From Lycocorax pyrrhopterus obiensis (Eukaryota > Chordata > Aves > Passeriformes > Paradisaeidae): 64,000 nucleotides of DNA. Made by a program: the position numbers and the translations under genes. The notes under the pieces were generated by a model. That model searched no databases and had not been told where the DNA came from. It saw only the letters and a list, made by a program, of their open reading frames with translations. This document shows positions 1 to 13,880 of this stretch, piece by piece; position 1 is the stretch's first letter; the number at the start of each line of letters is the position of its first letter. The DNA is taken from the NCBI GenBank assembly GCA_014706295.1, contig JACSVZ010000014.1:70883541-70947540 (forward strand). Direction: 5' to 3'.

Positions 1-3000
1 CCATCAGTAACTTGATGAGTTTGGAGTATTTGCTGGAGCATCAGAAGATGCAACTAAATGCAAAGCTTTAAAGCACACGGGAAATAATCTGGCTATATCT
101 CAGCAACGTTAATTCAAATTTCTGCCTACAGCACTTCACTTATATCCCACTTTGGCAGAGCATATAAACGTAATCCCTTTCTACCTCATTCTTTTTTTAA
201 AAGGAAGTTGAATGTTACAGCATGTTTTTCCGAATTCAGAAGAACCACTTTCACACAAAATCAGTGCATGTGCCTGAAAAGTAATACAATTACAGAAATA
301 AATATGTGCTTTAATACTGAACCCCATGGTAAATAATGAAGATGAGTTGTCCTGAGAAGCACAGAGATCCTAAGCAAACCTGAAGTCAAAGCTGACATTA
401 AGGAATTGTAAATCTTACCAGCCACAAACCCCCAAAGTCAGTATTTACCTGTATGTATGTATTATGTCAAAAAGCTTTTCACCTGAAACAGGTGGAAATC
501 TGTTAAAAATGCCTCAATAAAAGAGAAAATAAAGAACAAAACCAGGAAGATTTGTTTAGATGGTATTTATGAAAACTAGCAGTATTAAATCCGGGAAGAC
601 AAAACAGCAGTATTTATTCCAGACGCCAGAAAATTCTGAGAAAAGTGGCTGAATTTGGCATGATGAATGTATGTTAGTATTTAGCTCTTCTTTCTTTCTT
701 TTCTGTGTTGTTAGAAGTCCTTATTTTTCATTTGCATATATGTATATGTATGGGCTTCTGGGTAACAGAGTAAAAGTAAAGGTCTTCCAAGTATTTTCTT
801 CATGCAGTAAGCGTTAAAACAATGACAAACCAACAAATAAACTCAAGCAAATTATCTGAGGGCATGTTGAAGCTAGTCAGAAGATTCAAGAGCAAAAGAC
901 ATCCTTTGCCCCATAATAACTTATAGGATGGTATATTCCTATATTCCTACATTCCTTTATTCCTATTTAATAGATTTATGACTTCCGTATCAAAAAAAAA
1001 CCCCACAAGGCTCAACAAATGCCAGTGAGCAAGACACTGCCACTCCCATCAAATTGCACTCAAATAAGATGTTAAAAACCAGCATTAGTGCCCTGAAATT
1101 GAATTTAAGGACGAAGTCATCTGCAGAACCAGAATACAGCTGGAATCCTTGCTTCGCTCTTTCTGACTGTGCTTGAACTGACCTCAATTCTCAGACCCAC
1201 AAAGCATCATCAGGGTGATGAGCTAAATTATCACAGCAGAGCTTTTTTAAAGCAGCGGTGTTTTCCTGCTGAAGCTGTGGGTGGCTGAGATTTGCACGAG
1301 ACAATATGATCTTTACACCTCAAGCAGTGGGTTCCAAGTCTTGAACTCGTGGAGTTGCTCCCTTTTCCTTCTCTTTCAACATCTCTGCTAAGAAAAGCAC
1401 TTATTCCACCTCTCAGTCATGGTTTCAAACTTGGAAAGCCATTCACCTTTCTTATTCCACGTTCCCACAAGTGACCCTATTAGTTTCAAGAAATGCAGGG
1501 CGAGCTTGTGTCAATCAGCTTCGAGACTTAAAAAAATGAGTGAAAAACCACTAGCATCCCAAACAGAGACATTTTCCCGAGACATACTGCATCATTTTAA
1601 AAAATGACAGCCGAAATAATAATACCAATACTACTTCTACTAATAAAAACAACAGACCAAACCAAGAACAAAAAAAACCCCACACCAAAAAAAAAAAATC
1701 CCAAATACATATGCACACAAAAAAATAATAAAAGAAATCCAGACCAAAAAGAAAAAAACACCCTCCAGTTTTCAGAAGTTTCAGAAATGTACTTTCGTTT
1801 CCTATTTATATACTTTGTTGTATTTTTGATCAGTTTACTCCAGAATTTTGGACCCCAGTGACCTGTGGGCAATTTTTCACTTCAGACAGGTCAGCAGATT
1901 TGGAGCACAGATAGAATTCTCTGTCTTAGAGCAAGTTGGAAGACTGGTGCATATCATGGAGATGCATCTCCCACCTTCTTTTCTACTGCCAATCCTGGCT
2001 GGTTACTCAGAATGCAAATTGTTGCATTCTAAGTAAGAAATTATTGTTTTCAAAAGCTGCCAACAATGCAGTCATCAGAGGCTGTGTGAAAAAGGTGTTA
2101 TCCACTGGCTCAAGTGTTACAGGATCATGCATTATTTGCATTATCATGCTTTGTTTCTAGAAAAGGAGAACAGGAGCTCATCTTTCCATCTCTGAGATTC
2201 AGACAATAATTTTGTGCCACCCTTTAAGATGCTCCAGAGACCAAAGCAGCCACTGCAGTCACTGGATCACACAGTTTCTGTGTGATCCTTGTTTTCCCTT
2301 TCCACCAAAAAAAAGCAGAAGAAGAACCAAAACTCTCAGCTCCAGAGTACTGTGAAACCTCTTAGCTTTTTACCTATTAAGAAACCGTGCTGGGTACTGC
2401 AAAGGTGGAATGGACAGAACACTTTAAAAAAAAGTAAGAACCCCTGAGGCACCTGAAAATCCTATTTTAGTGGACAAACATCGAGTCCATCTTTTCTCAG
2501 ACACTCATATCTGGAATTGTTTGAAACGTTTCTTGACTCTTCCCTCCACAATCCACCTCGAAGAGCTTCATGGATGCCCTCCTGGTTTCAAACACACAAA
2601 CACTGAGTGAAGAAACTCGTGGAGCAGCCGGCAGTTCCAGCTGAAGCCCTGGATGCTGCAGCACCACAAGACCCTCAAGTCCTCCAGAGTAAAAAATCAA
2701 TTTCTCCAAATTGAGAAGACAAATTCCTATAATTTGATAACGATAATGGCACGTGGCTCAGCACAAGGAGAGGTAAAAGATGCTGCCTGACCTGTTCGTT
2801 ACGGAGCTCTAAAGCCATCAGAGGACACGGCAGTTCTGGGACACCATGACAGGAGAGGAAGGCTGGAGAAAATATTTTTTGGTCAACAGCATCCGGTTTG
2901 CAGTATTACACCACCACCACCACCACCCAAGGGGCTATGAGAGACCACTGGAAGGTGCAAGAGGAAGATGTGGTAACTGTTCACCAGCTGAGGAGGACAG

Positions 3001-6000
3001 ATTTCACATTAAAGCATTTTGACGCACAGAAAGTAGCGCAGTATCAAACCCGTCTGGCATCAGGCAATTTTACTCTGTTTCAGCCCACGTATTACTAATT
3101 TTTCATGCTGTAAACAGCATTTTCCATTCATCTGATCTGACTGCAGAGAGCTCCAGGGGCTTTTAAAAACTACCACGCAATAGGCTGCATGCAAAGTGCA
3201 ATTTTATAAACAAGCACATCAAAACACTGACTGCTAGTCTGAGGCAGCAGCACAAAGCAGTCCAGCATAAATAGTCCTTAAGAGTCTGACCATGCATTTA
3301 AAATTTCGCTGCCCACCCAAATAAATCTTTGTTATTTTGTTGTGTACTGAACCTTGAACCACTTTCCATGAGAGCAATAGACTCCCTTTTTGGCACTGTG
3401 GCTCTAATAAATTGCTTTATATGCCTGCACAGCCACTAACTTGGGTCATTTGCTTAGATTTGTATCCTTTTGTTGGCTGTTGAAGTGAAAGTTTCTACGT
3501 GATAATAAATACCACAAGTACTTGTGGTGGTGGTGGCATTTTAGCCTTGCATTAATAAGAAAAAAACCCCAAGAAGACACAAATACAGTTTCCAGCTGAT
3601 CTGGAAATAGAAATGGGTCTGGGTTTTTTTCGAAGTATAAGGAAATATATATATTTTCTTTTCTTGTATTGTTTTTTTTTCTAGCAGGTATAACTTTCCT
3701 CACAGGTTAGGAAGGCACCTACCCTAACATGTTCCTAAATTTCTTTTTTTCATTGCCACATCCTCTTCAGACCCCCACTCCCTTATTTCCCTGCTCCTGT
3801 CCACAAACTTCCTGCTTATTCTGGCCCCAGGGCATGGCTTAAACCACAATTGTTTTCACACTTAGGCACCAAAACGCAGTGAAAGAGTTAGTATCTGCTT
3901 ATATACTCAAAGCTTGCAAATTAAGAGTCCCACAAGTTTGTTATTTTCGCTCTAGAAAGTTCTAGATTCTCTTTAGTCTTCTAAAGTACGTAACTTTATA
4001 CAGATGAGACAGTCATTTTTTTGGCTTAAAACCTGCTAGATGAGAATGTAATTTGCTCTCAACAAGTGTCTAAGGACAAAGAACTCCATGTCAGTCCCTA
4101 AAGCCAGGAGTCATCTCTAAAAATCACCAAGCACTTTGTTCTGGAGAGCAGCAGTATTTTTTTGCACAACACGTTTTACTGACGAGGCACTTCCTTCAGC
4201 ACAGGAGCTGTAAAACTTCCAGTGGTCCCATTCTCTGCAAGCACCTCAGATTTCGTCAGGAAACCTGTCTTTTGCAACTTCCAACAGCATCAGTTTTAAC
4301 CCCATCAGTCAGTGCTGCTGGACTCCGACCTCTGCTCCACTGAGGTGCTTCATTCCTGGCGCTTGTTTTGCCAGAAAAAGCAAAATCTGAGAGTGCAGGG
4401 TGCTCGTTCCTCCCTCTGAGACTCACACCACGCCCGCACACAGCAGAGTGCACCAAAGAAATGGAACAGGAGTTACACCTGCTGCACCTTGATGTTTTCA
4501 ACACTTTTTGCAGCAGATGGGGAGAATCGAGACAGCGTGGGGACCAACGTTTCTGTCAAATACAAATTCCCTAAGCCTTTCTTAGATACAAGGTCTTAGG
4601 AGGACGAGTTCAGTCGGATCTGATCCAAAAGTGCTGCATTTGATGGAACTGTTACTATCGACCTCCCCCACATTTAGTCTGGGCTCAAAGTCACCGTGGC
4701 ACAGTTGTAGGATGGAGCTCAGGGGAAAATGCTCAAAGTTAAATATATATGTACTCCCAAGGCCACATTTTCACACTCAAAAATAGCTCTCCTCATTTCC
4801 ACTACAAGGCTGAGAGGAGGGCTGCCAACACCACACAAATCATTGCCCTGCCCCATGTGATAAATCCCTAATTTGGCTTCTTTTTGCACTCACACAGGCA
4901 AACAACAGCTGAATCCAACTGATTCCTCCTGGCCAGGTAAGGCCAAGCTGAAAATGACTTACTTAAATTGCAAATGGTGTAAATACTTAATACCTGAGGC
5001 TTAACTTCATGCCTGGGGTTTAGCAATGAACTCTCATTCATGTAAATCTTGTGTGAATTAACTACTTGAAAACAAGATCAGTTTTTAACCTGTGGTTCTA
5101 CCTGGCTCACAGTGGCCAAATCCACACAGATTTTTGAGGCTGTGACCAAGCAATGTGTCTGCACAAGAGTTTGAGCAACAGAGAGCACAGGGAGTGCTGG
5201 CAGGTGATGAAGGCAAGGGCCTGAAAACTGCAGGGCAAAAAGAGCCAGCAGAAAGCAAAATGTTTTCAATTACCAATGGGGGATACTTGGAGAAACGTGG
5301 CCGTGGCATTTCTGCAAAGCTAATCCTTCTGTTCATCGTTGCTAAGTCAATTATTTGCCTGCTTTTAGTGCATTTGACTCTTCCAGCTCCTGCAGTCGAT
5401 ACTGCACACGAATATGATCCTATTACAATTATTGCATTTTGCTTCTCACTATTGATGGGAAAACAGCTCAATGTATGAAACTTAGAAAAGATACTAAACC
5501 CACTTTCAAATTAAAGTAAGTAGAAAATTGAAAACATTTCTCTTTTTAATACCCTTATATTTTAATTCTAGAGTTTGGCAGTATTGGCTACATCAGTCTT
5601 GCATTTGATAAAAGCTTCATTAGAAGCTCAATGAGCATAGCTCATCTTTAAGACTCCACTTTTGAAGCAAAGATTATTATCACACCCTGCATACCTCTGT
5701 TTTGATGCATTGTAATTTAACCTGAAATCATTCAGGTACCTTAATATTAACTTTTTTCTCCCTTAGTCTTCCTTTATCCGCATAAAAATTTAATATTAAC
5801 ATTCAGCTCCTGCACAGAGGACTTCTCTCCTTTCCACATGGTGCATCCCAAATGTCTTGCTGTCTGCAAGGCACCTGCATCACTGAAATTGTTGTCTGGT
5901 GCTCTGCATTGAAGCCTACGTGCGCCAAGCACAATCAGAAGACCTCTTCCTCCCTGGGTGCTGTGTTTGTCAGTTCTACAACAAGACTGAAAACCCCGTG

Positions 6001-7454
6001 GGGCGGGTTCAATCCTCGTGTTTTATTCAGCAATGAATCAGCTGATGATAGTTTGCGGCTACACGAAACCTGGCTTGCGTGTGATGCTTTGCAAAGCATG
6101 TCCCAAGCTAATATATTTACAGGTGGAATATGTGCTTTCACTTGTTCTAAGACTGTGGGATCACCCCAGGTCTTTTTGAAGGTGCCATCTAACAAGCCAC
6201 TTTCCTTCTCTGAAGAGAATTTACTCTGCATTATTTTATCTTGTTGTGTTTCAGTTGGCAGCAGCTGAGTTTTTGATGTTTAATGATGAGAGAATTAGTC
6301 TTCCAAATACCTTGTTTGAAAAAGAGGAAAACACTTTAAAAAGAAAAATGCCTCCAAATTCAGGTCTATTCCTCTCCCTTTTCTCTTTTTACCCTTCAGT
6401 CAAAAGCAGCTAAAAATATTCTTGCTGCATTTTCCTTCACATGGGAAGATAAAACCTTCCTGTTCCCATATCAGTATATTTCTCTCAGCAGGAGCAAAGT
6501 GTGGACTCCATGGGTTTCTATAATATTTACATAAAGATTTCCCTCTGTACTCGAATTTTTTTGGGGGGGAAGGAATCTTTCATCAAACTCCAAGGCTCTC
6601 ACTCTAGTCCAGAATGAGACAAACACACGGGAACATTGTGAGTTAATTAAAATCACTGATAATTCCCTACACTAACTAGTTTTACATGGGTATGTGATGT
6701 GTTATGTAAAACTATATGCTGTGGGAACTGAACAGTCCCATTCCTTTCTCAGTAACAAGCACACCAAGAATGCTTTTAGTCATTGTCACATGAAGTTGGC
6801 ATTGGTCAAACAAATCAGACCTGACGTGCAGACCTTGAAATGAAAAATTATTGCTGTAAAATAAAGCACATAAAATTGAATTTCTTTTCAGTAATCCTCA
6901 AGCAAATTACTGAAACGCTGCAGGAGCGAATCAAAACTACAAGACAGAACCAAATCAAAGTGGCAGAGGTAAAATTTGACTGGACAACATTATTCTCCTT
7001 ATCCAAATCCAAGAGAAACGCCAACAAGAAATCTAGCAAGAGTTAGAAGTGAACTCAGTATTAGCCTCAGTTCTATGAGAAATAAAGGCTGTGGAAATCT
7101 GGAATGGGTGCTGATCTCAGCTGGGATTTACTCTGTGTGTTATTGTGACTTCTGCACTGAAATCAACCCTGACATCCAGATTTCCTTGCATACCCAAGAC
7201 AAGCTTAGTACAGGATTATTAGAGCTTTGCAGAGCAGCAGTGAATGAGACTAATGCTAAAAAATTATAGCATTACGTAATTGGACCTGCAAGAAATTTCA
7301 TAGACTTTTATAGTGCCACTTAGCAAGCTCTGCTATTTGTTTTCACTACCAGAGAATTGCTAATCCTGTTTTAGAAGCTGAGTGTGTGTAATCCAGAAAC
7401 TGGACACCACATCCACGGGCCACAATATTATTGCTGCTTGGTGGAGCTTTGAGT
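1..7454. other. non-coding stretch, no gene seen
   Basis: Moderately AT-rich unique DNA. All reading frames are short and none resembles a known protein. It holds the 2264 hairpin, an A-rich patch (1664-1765), a (CAC)6 run near 2909 and a matching (TGG)n near 3525. If the CpG island at 35.5 kb is the MARCHF3 promoter, this is its first intron. Confidence 0.7.
2264..2288. repeat. perfect hairpin, 11-bp stem, 3-base loop
   Basis: GGATCACACAG at 2264-2274 is followed by TTT and the exact complement CTGTGTGATCC at 2278-2288. No T-run or gene lies beside it. Confidence 0.85.
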
Positions 7455-7845
7455 ATCAGAATCAGAGGATGGTTTGGGCTGGAAGGGACCTTAAAGCCCA
7501 TCCAGTGTCACCCCCTGCCATGGGCAGGGACACCTTCCCCTGTCCCAGGCTGCTCCAAGCCCCGTCCAACCTGGCCTTGGACACTTCCAGGGATCCAGGG
7601 GCAGCCACAGCTGCTCTGGGCACCCTGAGGCCTCCCCATCCTCTCAGGGAAGAATTTCTCCCTAATATGTGACCTAAACCTACTGTCTGTCAGTTTGAAG
7701 CCATTCCCCCTCGTGCTGTCACTCCAAGCCCTTGTAAATAATCTCTCTCCATCTTTCCTGTAGCCTCCCTTCTGCATCAAAAGGTCACAATTAGGTTACC
7801 CTGAAACCTTCCCTTCTCCAGGCTGATGCCTGGGGTTGCCCCAAA
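7455..7845 (-). mobile_element. CR1 LINE 3' fragment
   Basis: On the minus strand the order is typical of an avian CR1 3' end. It runs CAGCCTGGAGAAGG, ATATTAGGGAGAAATTC, GTGCCCAGAGCAGCTGTGG and TTCCAGCCCAAACCAT, and finishes with an ATTCTGAT-like terminus at 7455. It is about 390 bp, truncated at its 5' end, and holds no intact reverse transcriptase frame. Confidence 0.93.
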
Positions 7846-10800
7846 CACCAGGGTCAAGTCCCACTAGGTCTGAGAATATGATGATTGTGACATTCCTCCA
7901 ACCCCAATTTCAAAGCAGAATCTTATTAAAGATTCACTTACGCCTCATCAAAACATTTGCACATATTTGTACCACTTTGCACATCGTGAGACATCACTGA
8001 TGGCACAAAAATCATCCAGAAGTGTGGAAATGCTAGAACTTGGCTGAGCACGCTGGCTCTGTTGCAGAAGAATCTGTGTGAAGTTAGCTGTTGCCAAGGG
8101 CAAAGTAACTAAAGAGCTCCAAGTTCTGTCTCGGGGGCTGCAAAATTCTGGGGTTTCTGGAGATGCTGTGAACAGCTGGAAGTAAAAAGTAAGATAAAAT
8201 ACTTATTTGCTTTCAGCAATGCATTTTACCAGCCTGCTTCATCCTCCAATAAATTACTCTTTCTTGGTAAACAAGCAGTTAAAAGATTCTCCTCCAAGAC
8301 TTGCCCTGCTGCCATCGCCTGCCGCTGAGGCAGCTAAAAAGGAGCACCCCGATGGAAGTTTAGGATGTAGGTTTTCCACAAACTATTCATTAATTTCTAT
8401 CTTCCACAATGCAGGATTTTGTGGGTCTCTGTCCCCTCCACTACTCTAAACACCAAAGTTTAGGGTCAGCCAGCCTTATTTCACTGTAGGACTGTGGAAA
8501 TTTCTGAAATCTCTTCACTCACCTTCTGTTTTGACACTTACGGTGCAGTGGCTGCAACTGCAGTTGAGGAGAGTTTAGTCGGAAACAATTACCAATGAAA
8601 CCTAAAAATGGAAATCTTAACAGTCCTGAAAAACAGCCCTAGCTGTGTACTCCAGCTCCATCTCTTAATCAAGAGCAATTTATATTTACACAGCCCAAGA
8701 AATGCAAAGTGTGAGGATCCTGGCTTCAAAGGAACTCCGCTATTTAATAGAATAAACTAGCACACCATGTTTTCCACAAAGATCACTCTCCTTGGTTCAG
8801 GTAATGCTCAGGGCTGAGTTTCAAAGGACGCTTCGTGATGCTCCAGACCTGGTGAGCAAACACACAGGATCAAATGCCTAGCTCCCAATTCTATCTGCCT
8901 GCTCAGCACAGGATGAGCACGGAGCTCTGCTCTGCGTGACAGAGAAAAGATGGCACTCCTCCTCCCTGGAGGCTTCCACGCAGAGATGTCTCAAACTCAG
9001 TGGTAAATTGAGTATACAGATGATTCTGCTGGTTCTGGCAACCAGAAAGAAAGCAGAAACGCTATTTTTAGCATGGCACTTCATTACCAGTTTAATGGCA
9101 TCCCAAGGTTTAGCAGCCTGTCAGGTCAGAAAGAAATTACACCTTGTTAAAGAAAAGCACTGAAACAAATTTCCTCATTAAGTACCAAGTCTCCTAGCTT
9201 TTGCCTGTTGCTGGAAACATCATTTTTCACCCTGCAAATTGGATAAGTAAGATTCAATCATTTTTTTGTTTTGTGTTAGGCTATCTCCATCACTTTTGCC
9301 TTCCTTGCCACTGACTAGTGTGATTTTAAGTGGGTGTTTCTGGGTCTTTAACTAAAAAGTATTAAAATACTTCCATAAGTATTTTACAATAACTTTGACA
9401 CTGAAGTTGAAAAACTGATCACTCTACGTACAAACACCTTAATAATCTAGTGAATTTAGTGAATTTTTGTATCATCACTTTGAGACTGCTGCATTGCCAA
9501 AGGTTAATTATATTTCCCATGCCACCCAGGCATTGTTCTCAGCTAGTCACACTTGTCCTTAAATTGGTTCAATTTTTCCATCAAACAAATCCCCAGCATT
9601 TTTCTAAGGAAGCTGACATCCTCTAACAGCTCTCCTTATTTTTTAACTCCTGGTTTATCTCCTACCACAGCTGTGGAAGCAGAATGAATCCCTGATATCC
9701 CATCATTCTACAAAATATATCTTAATGCTCTTGGCATTCTTGTCTGTGTAACACCCTCCAGGCATACAACATATTTGTAGCCCTAATGAAGAACAGTGAG
9801 TTAAAAGAGTGACAAAAATTAGTTTAAAGTAAGCCAAAGCCTTGTTCAAACCCCTCCTCAGAGCAGCTCATCTCCAAAGCTGAACAGTCCCACATAATAA
9901 CTGCAATAATTAAACCACATATTTCCTTCCAATATTTGTGAGATCTGTTCTTTCTGACAGTCAGTATCTGTTTCAAGTACATCACATTCCTGGCTGCTGA
10001 TACAGACAGAGGATGAATTAATTAGGGATAGGAATTTGTGACCAAGCATTCCCAGAATCTCAGACTATCTGTCTCATTGCATAGAACCTTCAGCTCTCAA
10101 CTACCAAGCAGGACTGAAATAAGGAAAACAGAGACAGGAAATTCACTGTCTCAGCCCCAAAATACTGAACAACCTCGGCCCAGGCCAGAGCACACTTGTC
10201 TTTTGTCCAGAGCCAAACAACAGAAGCCTAATGACCAACAGAGGCAATTAATTGCAACAGGCCAGCACTGGAGGAGGTGTGGGAGTCCAGGTGGTAAAAA
10301 AATTTCACCCGGATTTTGGGGGTGTACTTTTATGTGTGCAAATGGGAGGTGGCAACTGACTCATTGCCATTTGAGTCTTCAGGGAAGAGACAAAAAAAGG
10401 ACAGACTTGCACATTCCCCTGAACAGGTTGTGCTCCTAACAAAGTGTGAACAGACACACTGTGAAGGTCTGGCAGCCACAACCCAAGTGAGCTGGGATGG
10501 AGGTGCCCTTGTGTCCCCTGGCTTTGATTTATACAAAACATGGGGAAAACTGAGCCACAGTCACTTTTATTTTTCATTATTCCATTTGATATTTCATTGT
10601 TTAATTCGGTTTAGTTAATAGAAGCTTTTAAATCAAACCCTGTGTGGAATCTGTTAAAAGGAGTAAGAAAACACAAATGGGTTGAGAGCCAGCAGACATG
10701 AGCAACGTGTACACGTGTAAAACATTTCAAAGTATGAAACATTTCCAGGAACTGAGAGAGTTGTCTCTAATTTCTAAACCTTAGTGGCAGCAGAGCCTGA

Positions 10801-12548
10801 TCACAGCAGTAATGCCCAGTGAAGTACTTCCAGTTGTTCTTCTCCACCGCAGTTTTTCAGCCTGTATAAACCCCTGGCTGTTCATATTGGCAGCCAAGCA
10901 GCACGCTGCTGAGCAGCAGGCAGCAAAAAAGCAGCTAGAAATTAACTCTGCGTTGTGTGTCACAGCTGAAAGCCCACGCCAGACTCCAGTCCCTTCCAGC
11001 CCAAGATGTGTCCCTAAAAGCAGGGCTGCCACAGAACCCCACAGCCACAGTGAGCGAGCGACCAACCATGGCTGCACAATGAAATCAGCTCGCAGGCAAG
11101 AAGCTGGCTTCAAGGGCTCTATTACGGATGAGCTCCTCTTGTGCTACTGAAAACACTTTGATCTCCTGGCTTTTCAGAACATGTCTAAATTTAAAACAAG
11201 CTGCTGCGAGGGAAACTGTCCATTTGTGCTGCAATTGAGCCGCGTGGATCGGAAGGTTGCGGGCACAAGTAGAAGGAGGGCAGGACTGGGGAGGTTTGCT
11301 GTCACAGACATCTTCCTGCCTGTCCTGGCACAGATGCGTGCACTAAGTCAGAGAAACCACAACTCCAGCAGCCGTGAAACAGTGGCTCTGCACTTTGCTA
11401 GGAGGAGCAAAGACAGAGGTGGGATTCAGTTTCCAGCTTTCGGAGATCTGATCATCGTCGGGGGCTGGTCCTAGGAAACAAAGCTTATTCTGTGTGTTAT
11501 TAATACTCCCATTGACACTGAATCAATAGCTCCTCCCTCTGCGCCAGTCCCCTCAGACACAGCTTGGCACAGCTCACCTCAGGAAGGAGCAGCCTGAGGA
11601 TCTCTGTAACATAAAGTTCACAAGGTCTCCAGTGGCATCCACAGAAGGTACTTCATTCTGTTTCACAGAGGCCTTAAAGACTAACTTTGGGGTTCAAACA
11701 GCCCAAAAGATGAAGGTGTAAAGCTGCCCTCCTGTGAAGAAACCGAGGGCTTACACAAGGCCTTTATATTTACTAATTCCAGCTGCAGCCGTGAAATGCT
11801 ACACGGTTTTATTTCCAAGCATTTTAGAGATAAATGCATTTGATGCTTCTCATAAACAGCCTAGAGCGGGTAAGCAAAGAACCAACGCTGACCTCACGTC
11901 AGATTCACAATTTTTATTTTTTTGAGCCCTCAGAAAACCAATTACCCAAACCATAAGCTAGTTTGGAGAAAACTAATCTCCCCAGCCCTCAGCCCAGCGA
12001 GGCTTGTAAAGCACCCAGCTCACACAGAGGCAGGCAGAACCACATGGATAAGAAAGGACTGCAGACTGTCATAGCTCTGACCCTGCCTCGTGCTTCTCAT
12101 GCTCTCTCTATTTCAGGCTCCTTGAGGTAAAGCAGGGATCGGCTACAATCACAACCGGGACAGCAGGGCCCAGACCTGATGACAACAACAAAAAAAAAAA
12201 AAAGGCGGGGGGGAAGGTCTCTTGCACTTCACCTGCAATCTAAACATCCTGGATTATTTCCTCTTCCCTCGTGTCACTGGTGGTGGCTTAATGGAAGGGT
12301 TAAGCACCAGTAAAGGAACCCCAGGCTGTGGGTCAGCACCTCACACTGAGCACCCCAAAGCAGCACTCACCATCCTGAGTGTGCAGATTTAAACTCTGGT
12401 CAGGTGCCACCTCTCTGAATTGCACACCAACCTGTAGGAATCCCAGGTCTACCAAAATGATGAAATGCAGAAAGAGCAGAACAAGTGCAGCTCTGCAGCA
12501 GCATCAACCTCCTGAGCTTATCCCCAGATTCTGCTTCCCCAGAAGTGA
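7846..12548. other. non-coding stretch, no gene seen
   Basis: Unique sequence with no convincing exon. Frames of up to 133 codons (10038-10439) show no recognisable domain and overlap frames on the other strand, as expected by chance. An A15 run lies near 12189. Confidence 0.7.
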
Positions 12549-12911
12549 CCAGGGAGATCCTCAGCCGTGTGGACAGGACTCAGCAGTTTAACAGGTGGAA
12601 CACGAAGCTAATCTGGAACAGTGGCTTCAGAGAGAAGGAAAAGGAGTGATGGAGATGGTCCCAGTGGAGACTGGCAGCCACTGCCTGGTGCCATAACCTG
12701 ACCACTGGGTAAAAGTTGAAACGCAGGATGAAATCCCATTGCAGGGGTCAAATATGATCAATATCTTTCTACACTAGGTTTTTATAAAATACCAGTTCTA
12801 AAAAGCTTCAGACTGCCTGGGTTGTAACAGCTTCACAACAGTATTTATTCATTTGTGTTTACTGCCACATCCTAATAAACATCAAACTCAATAAAACCTT
12901 TATGCCAGTTG
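12549..12911 (+). repeat. dispersed ~364-bp repeat, copy 1
   Basis: This segment matches 28161-28525 in the same orientation. Homology begins at CCAGGGAGATCC and ends at TATGCCAGTTG; the flanks are unrelated. The first ~205 bp differ at about five positions, while the rest is clearly more diverged and has indels. In frame it carries a short reading tail ending KEKE-stop (TGA 12647-12649). It has AATAAA at 12874 and 12890 near its 3' end. I do not recognise the family. An LTR or a mobilised 3' terminal exon are the main options. Confidence 0.9.
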
Positions 12912-13671
12912 CCTGTATCCTTTGGGTAACCTTCTGCAAAATTTGCCTATCTATCACAACTGTCATCATCAAGCCAGCAAGAAAAAGAGCTTTCTTTTGC
13001 TAGTTTTATTTCTTTTTTTTTTTTTTCAGAGACACATTTGCAAATTTTATGTGTTAATTTTTTAATACTTGCTTAGCGGTCTTATAGCACTTGCCATAAA
13101 GTTTAGACTGCCTAACATAAATGTGACAGAACAATAATAAATAAAAGCATTGGTCAGCTCTATCTAGCAGAGTTCTGCTCTAAAATTCCAGTGGCCATCT
13201 CCACTGCTGCCTTACACCAGGAAAAAAAGCATGGCTTCTACCTTTTTAAATTATTCCTTCTAAAAAGACACCCAACATTTGAGGGGCAGTTTATCAAGGT
13301 CCTCTGGCAAGCCTCATGAACCACAGATTTATTTCATGACTTTGACTGTTTCCCAACGTTCCAGCAATCCTCAGTCTTGCAGGGATTGCCCCCAGGGCTT
13401 GGTATGTCTCCACATCTCCCACGGAACAGCCAACACTCAAAAATCAGCAAAACCGAATGGAAGTAAAAGAGCCTGTCAGAGTGCTCTGTCCAAGCCAGTG
13501 TGCTTCTCTGCACACAGCTATGATACCCAGAAACGGAAATTCGGCCCTCAAAACTCAGCAGCTTTATGTTACAAGTAGAACCAGATTCATTTAACATTAA
13601 AAAAACAAAACAAAACAAAATTAAAACAAGTTGAAAAAAAAAGTTGCTCAATCCACTTCCACAGCTGAGTC

Positions 13672-13880
13672 CAAACTGCACCAGGGGAGGTTTAGGCGGG
13701 ACACGAGGAGGAATTTCTTCACAGAAAGGGTGATTGGTCACTGGAAGGAGCTGCCCAGGGAGGTGGTGGAATCCCCGTCTTGGGAGGTGTCCAAGGAACA
13801 ACTGGACTGTGGTCTGGGTGACAGGCTGGACTCAGAGCTCTTTTCCAACCTAACCAATTCTGTGGTTCTGTGTGATTCCA
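13672..13880 (+). mobile_element. CR1 LINE 3' fragment
   Basis: The plus strand reads CAGGGGAGGTTTAG, then AGGAATTTCTTCACAGAAAG, GCTGCCCAGGGAGGTGGTGG and TTTTCCAACCTAACCAATTC, and ends near TGTGATTCC. It is a short copy, strongly truncated at the 5' end. An A-rich stretch (13597-13642) lies just upstream. Confidence 0.92.
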
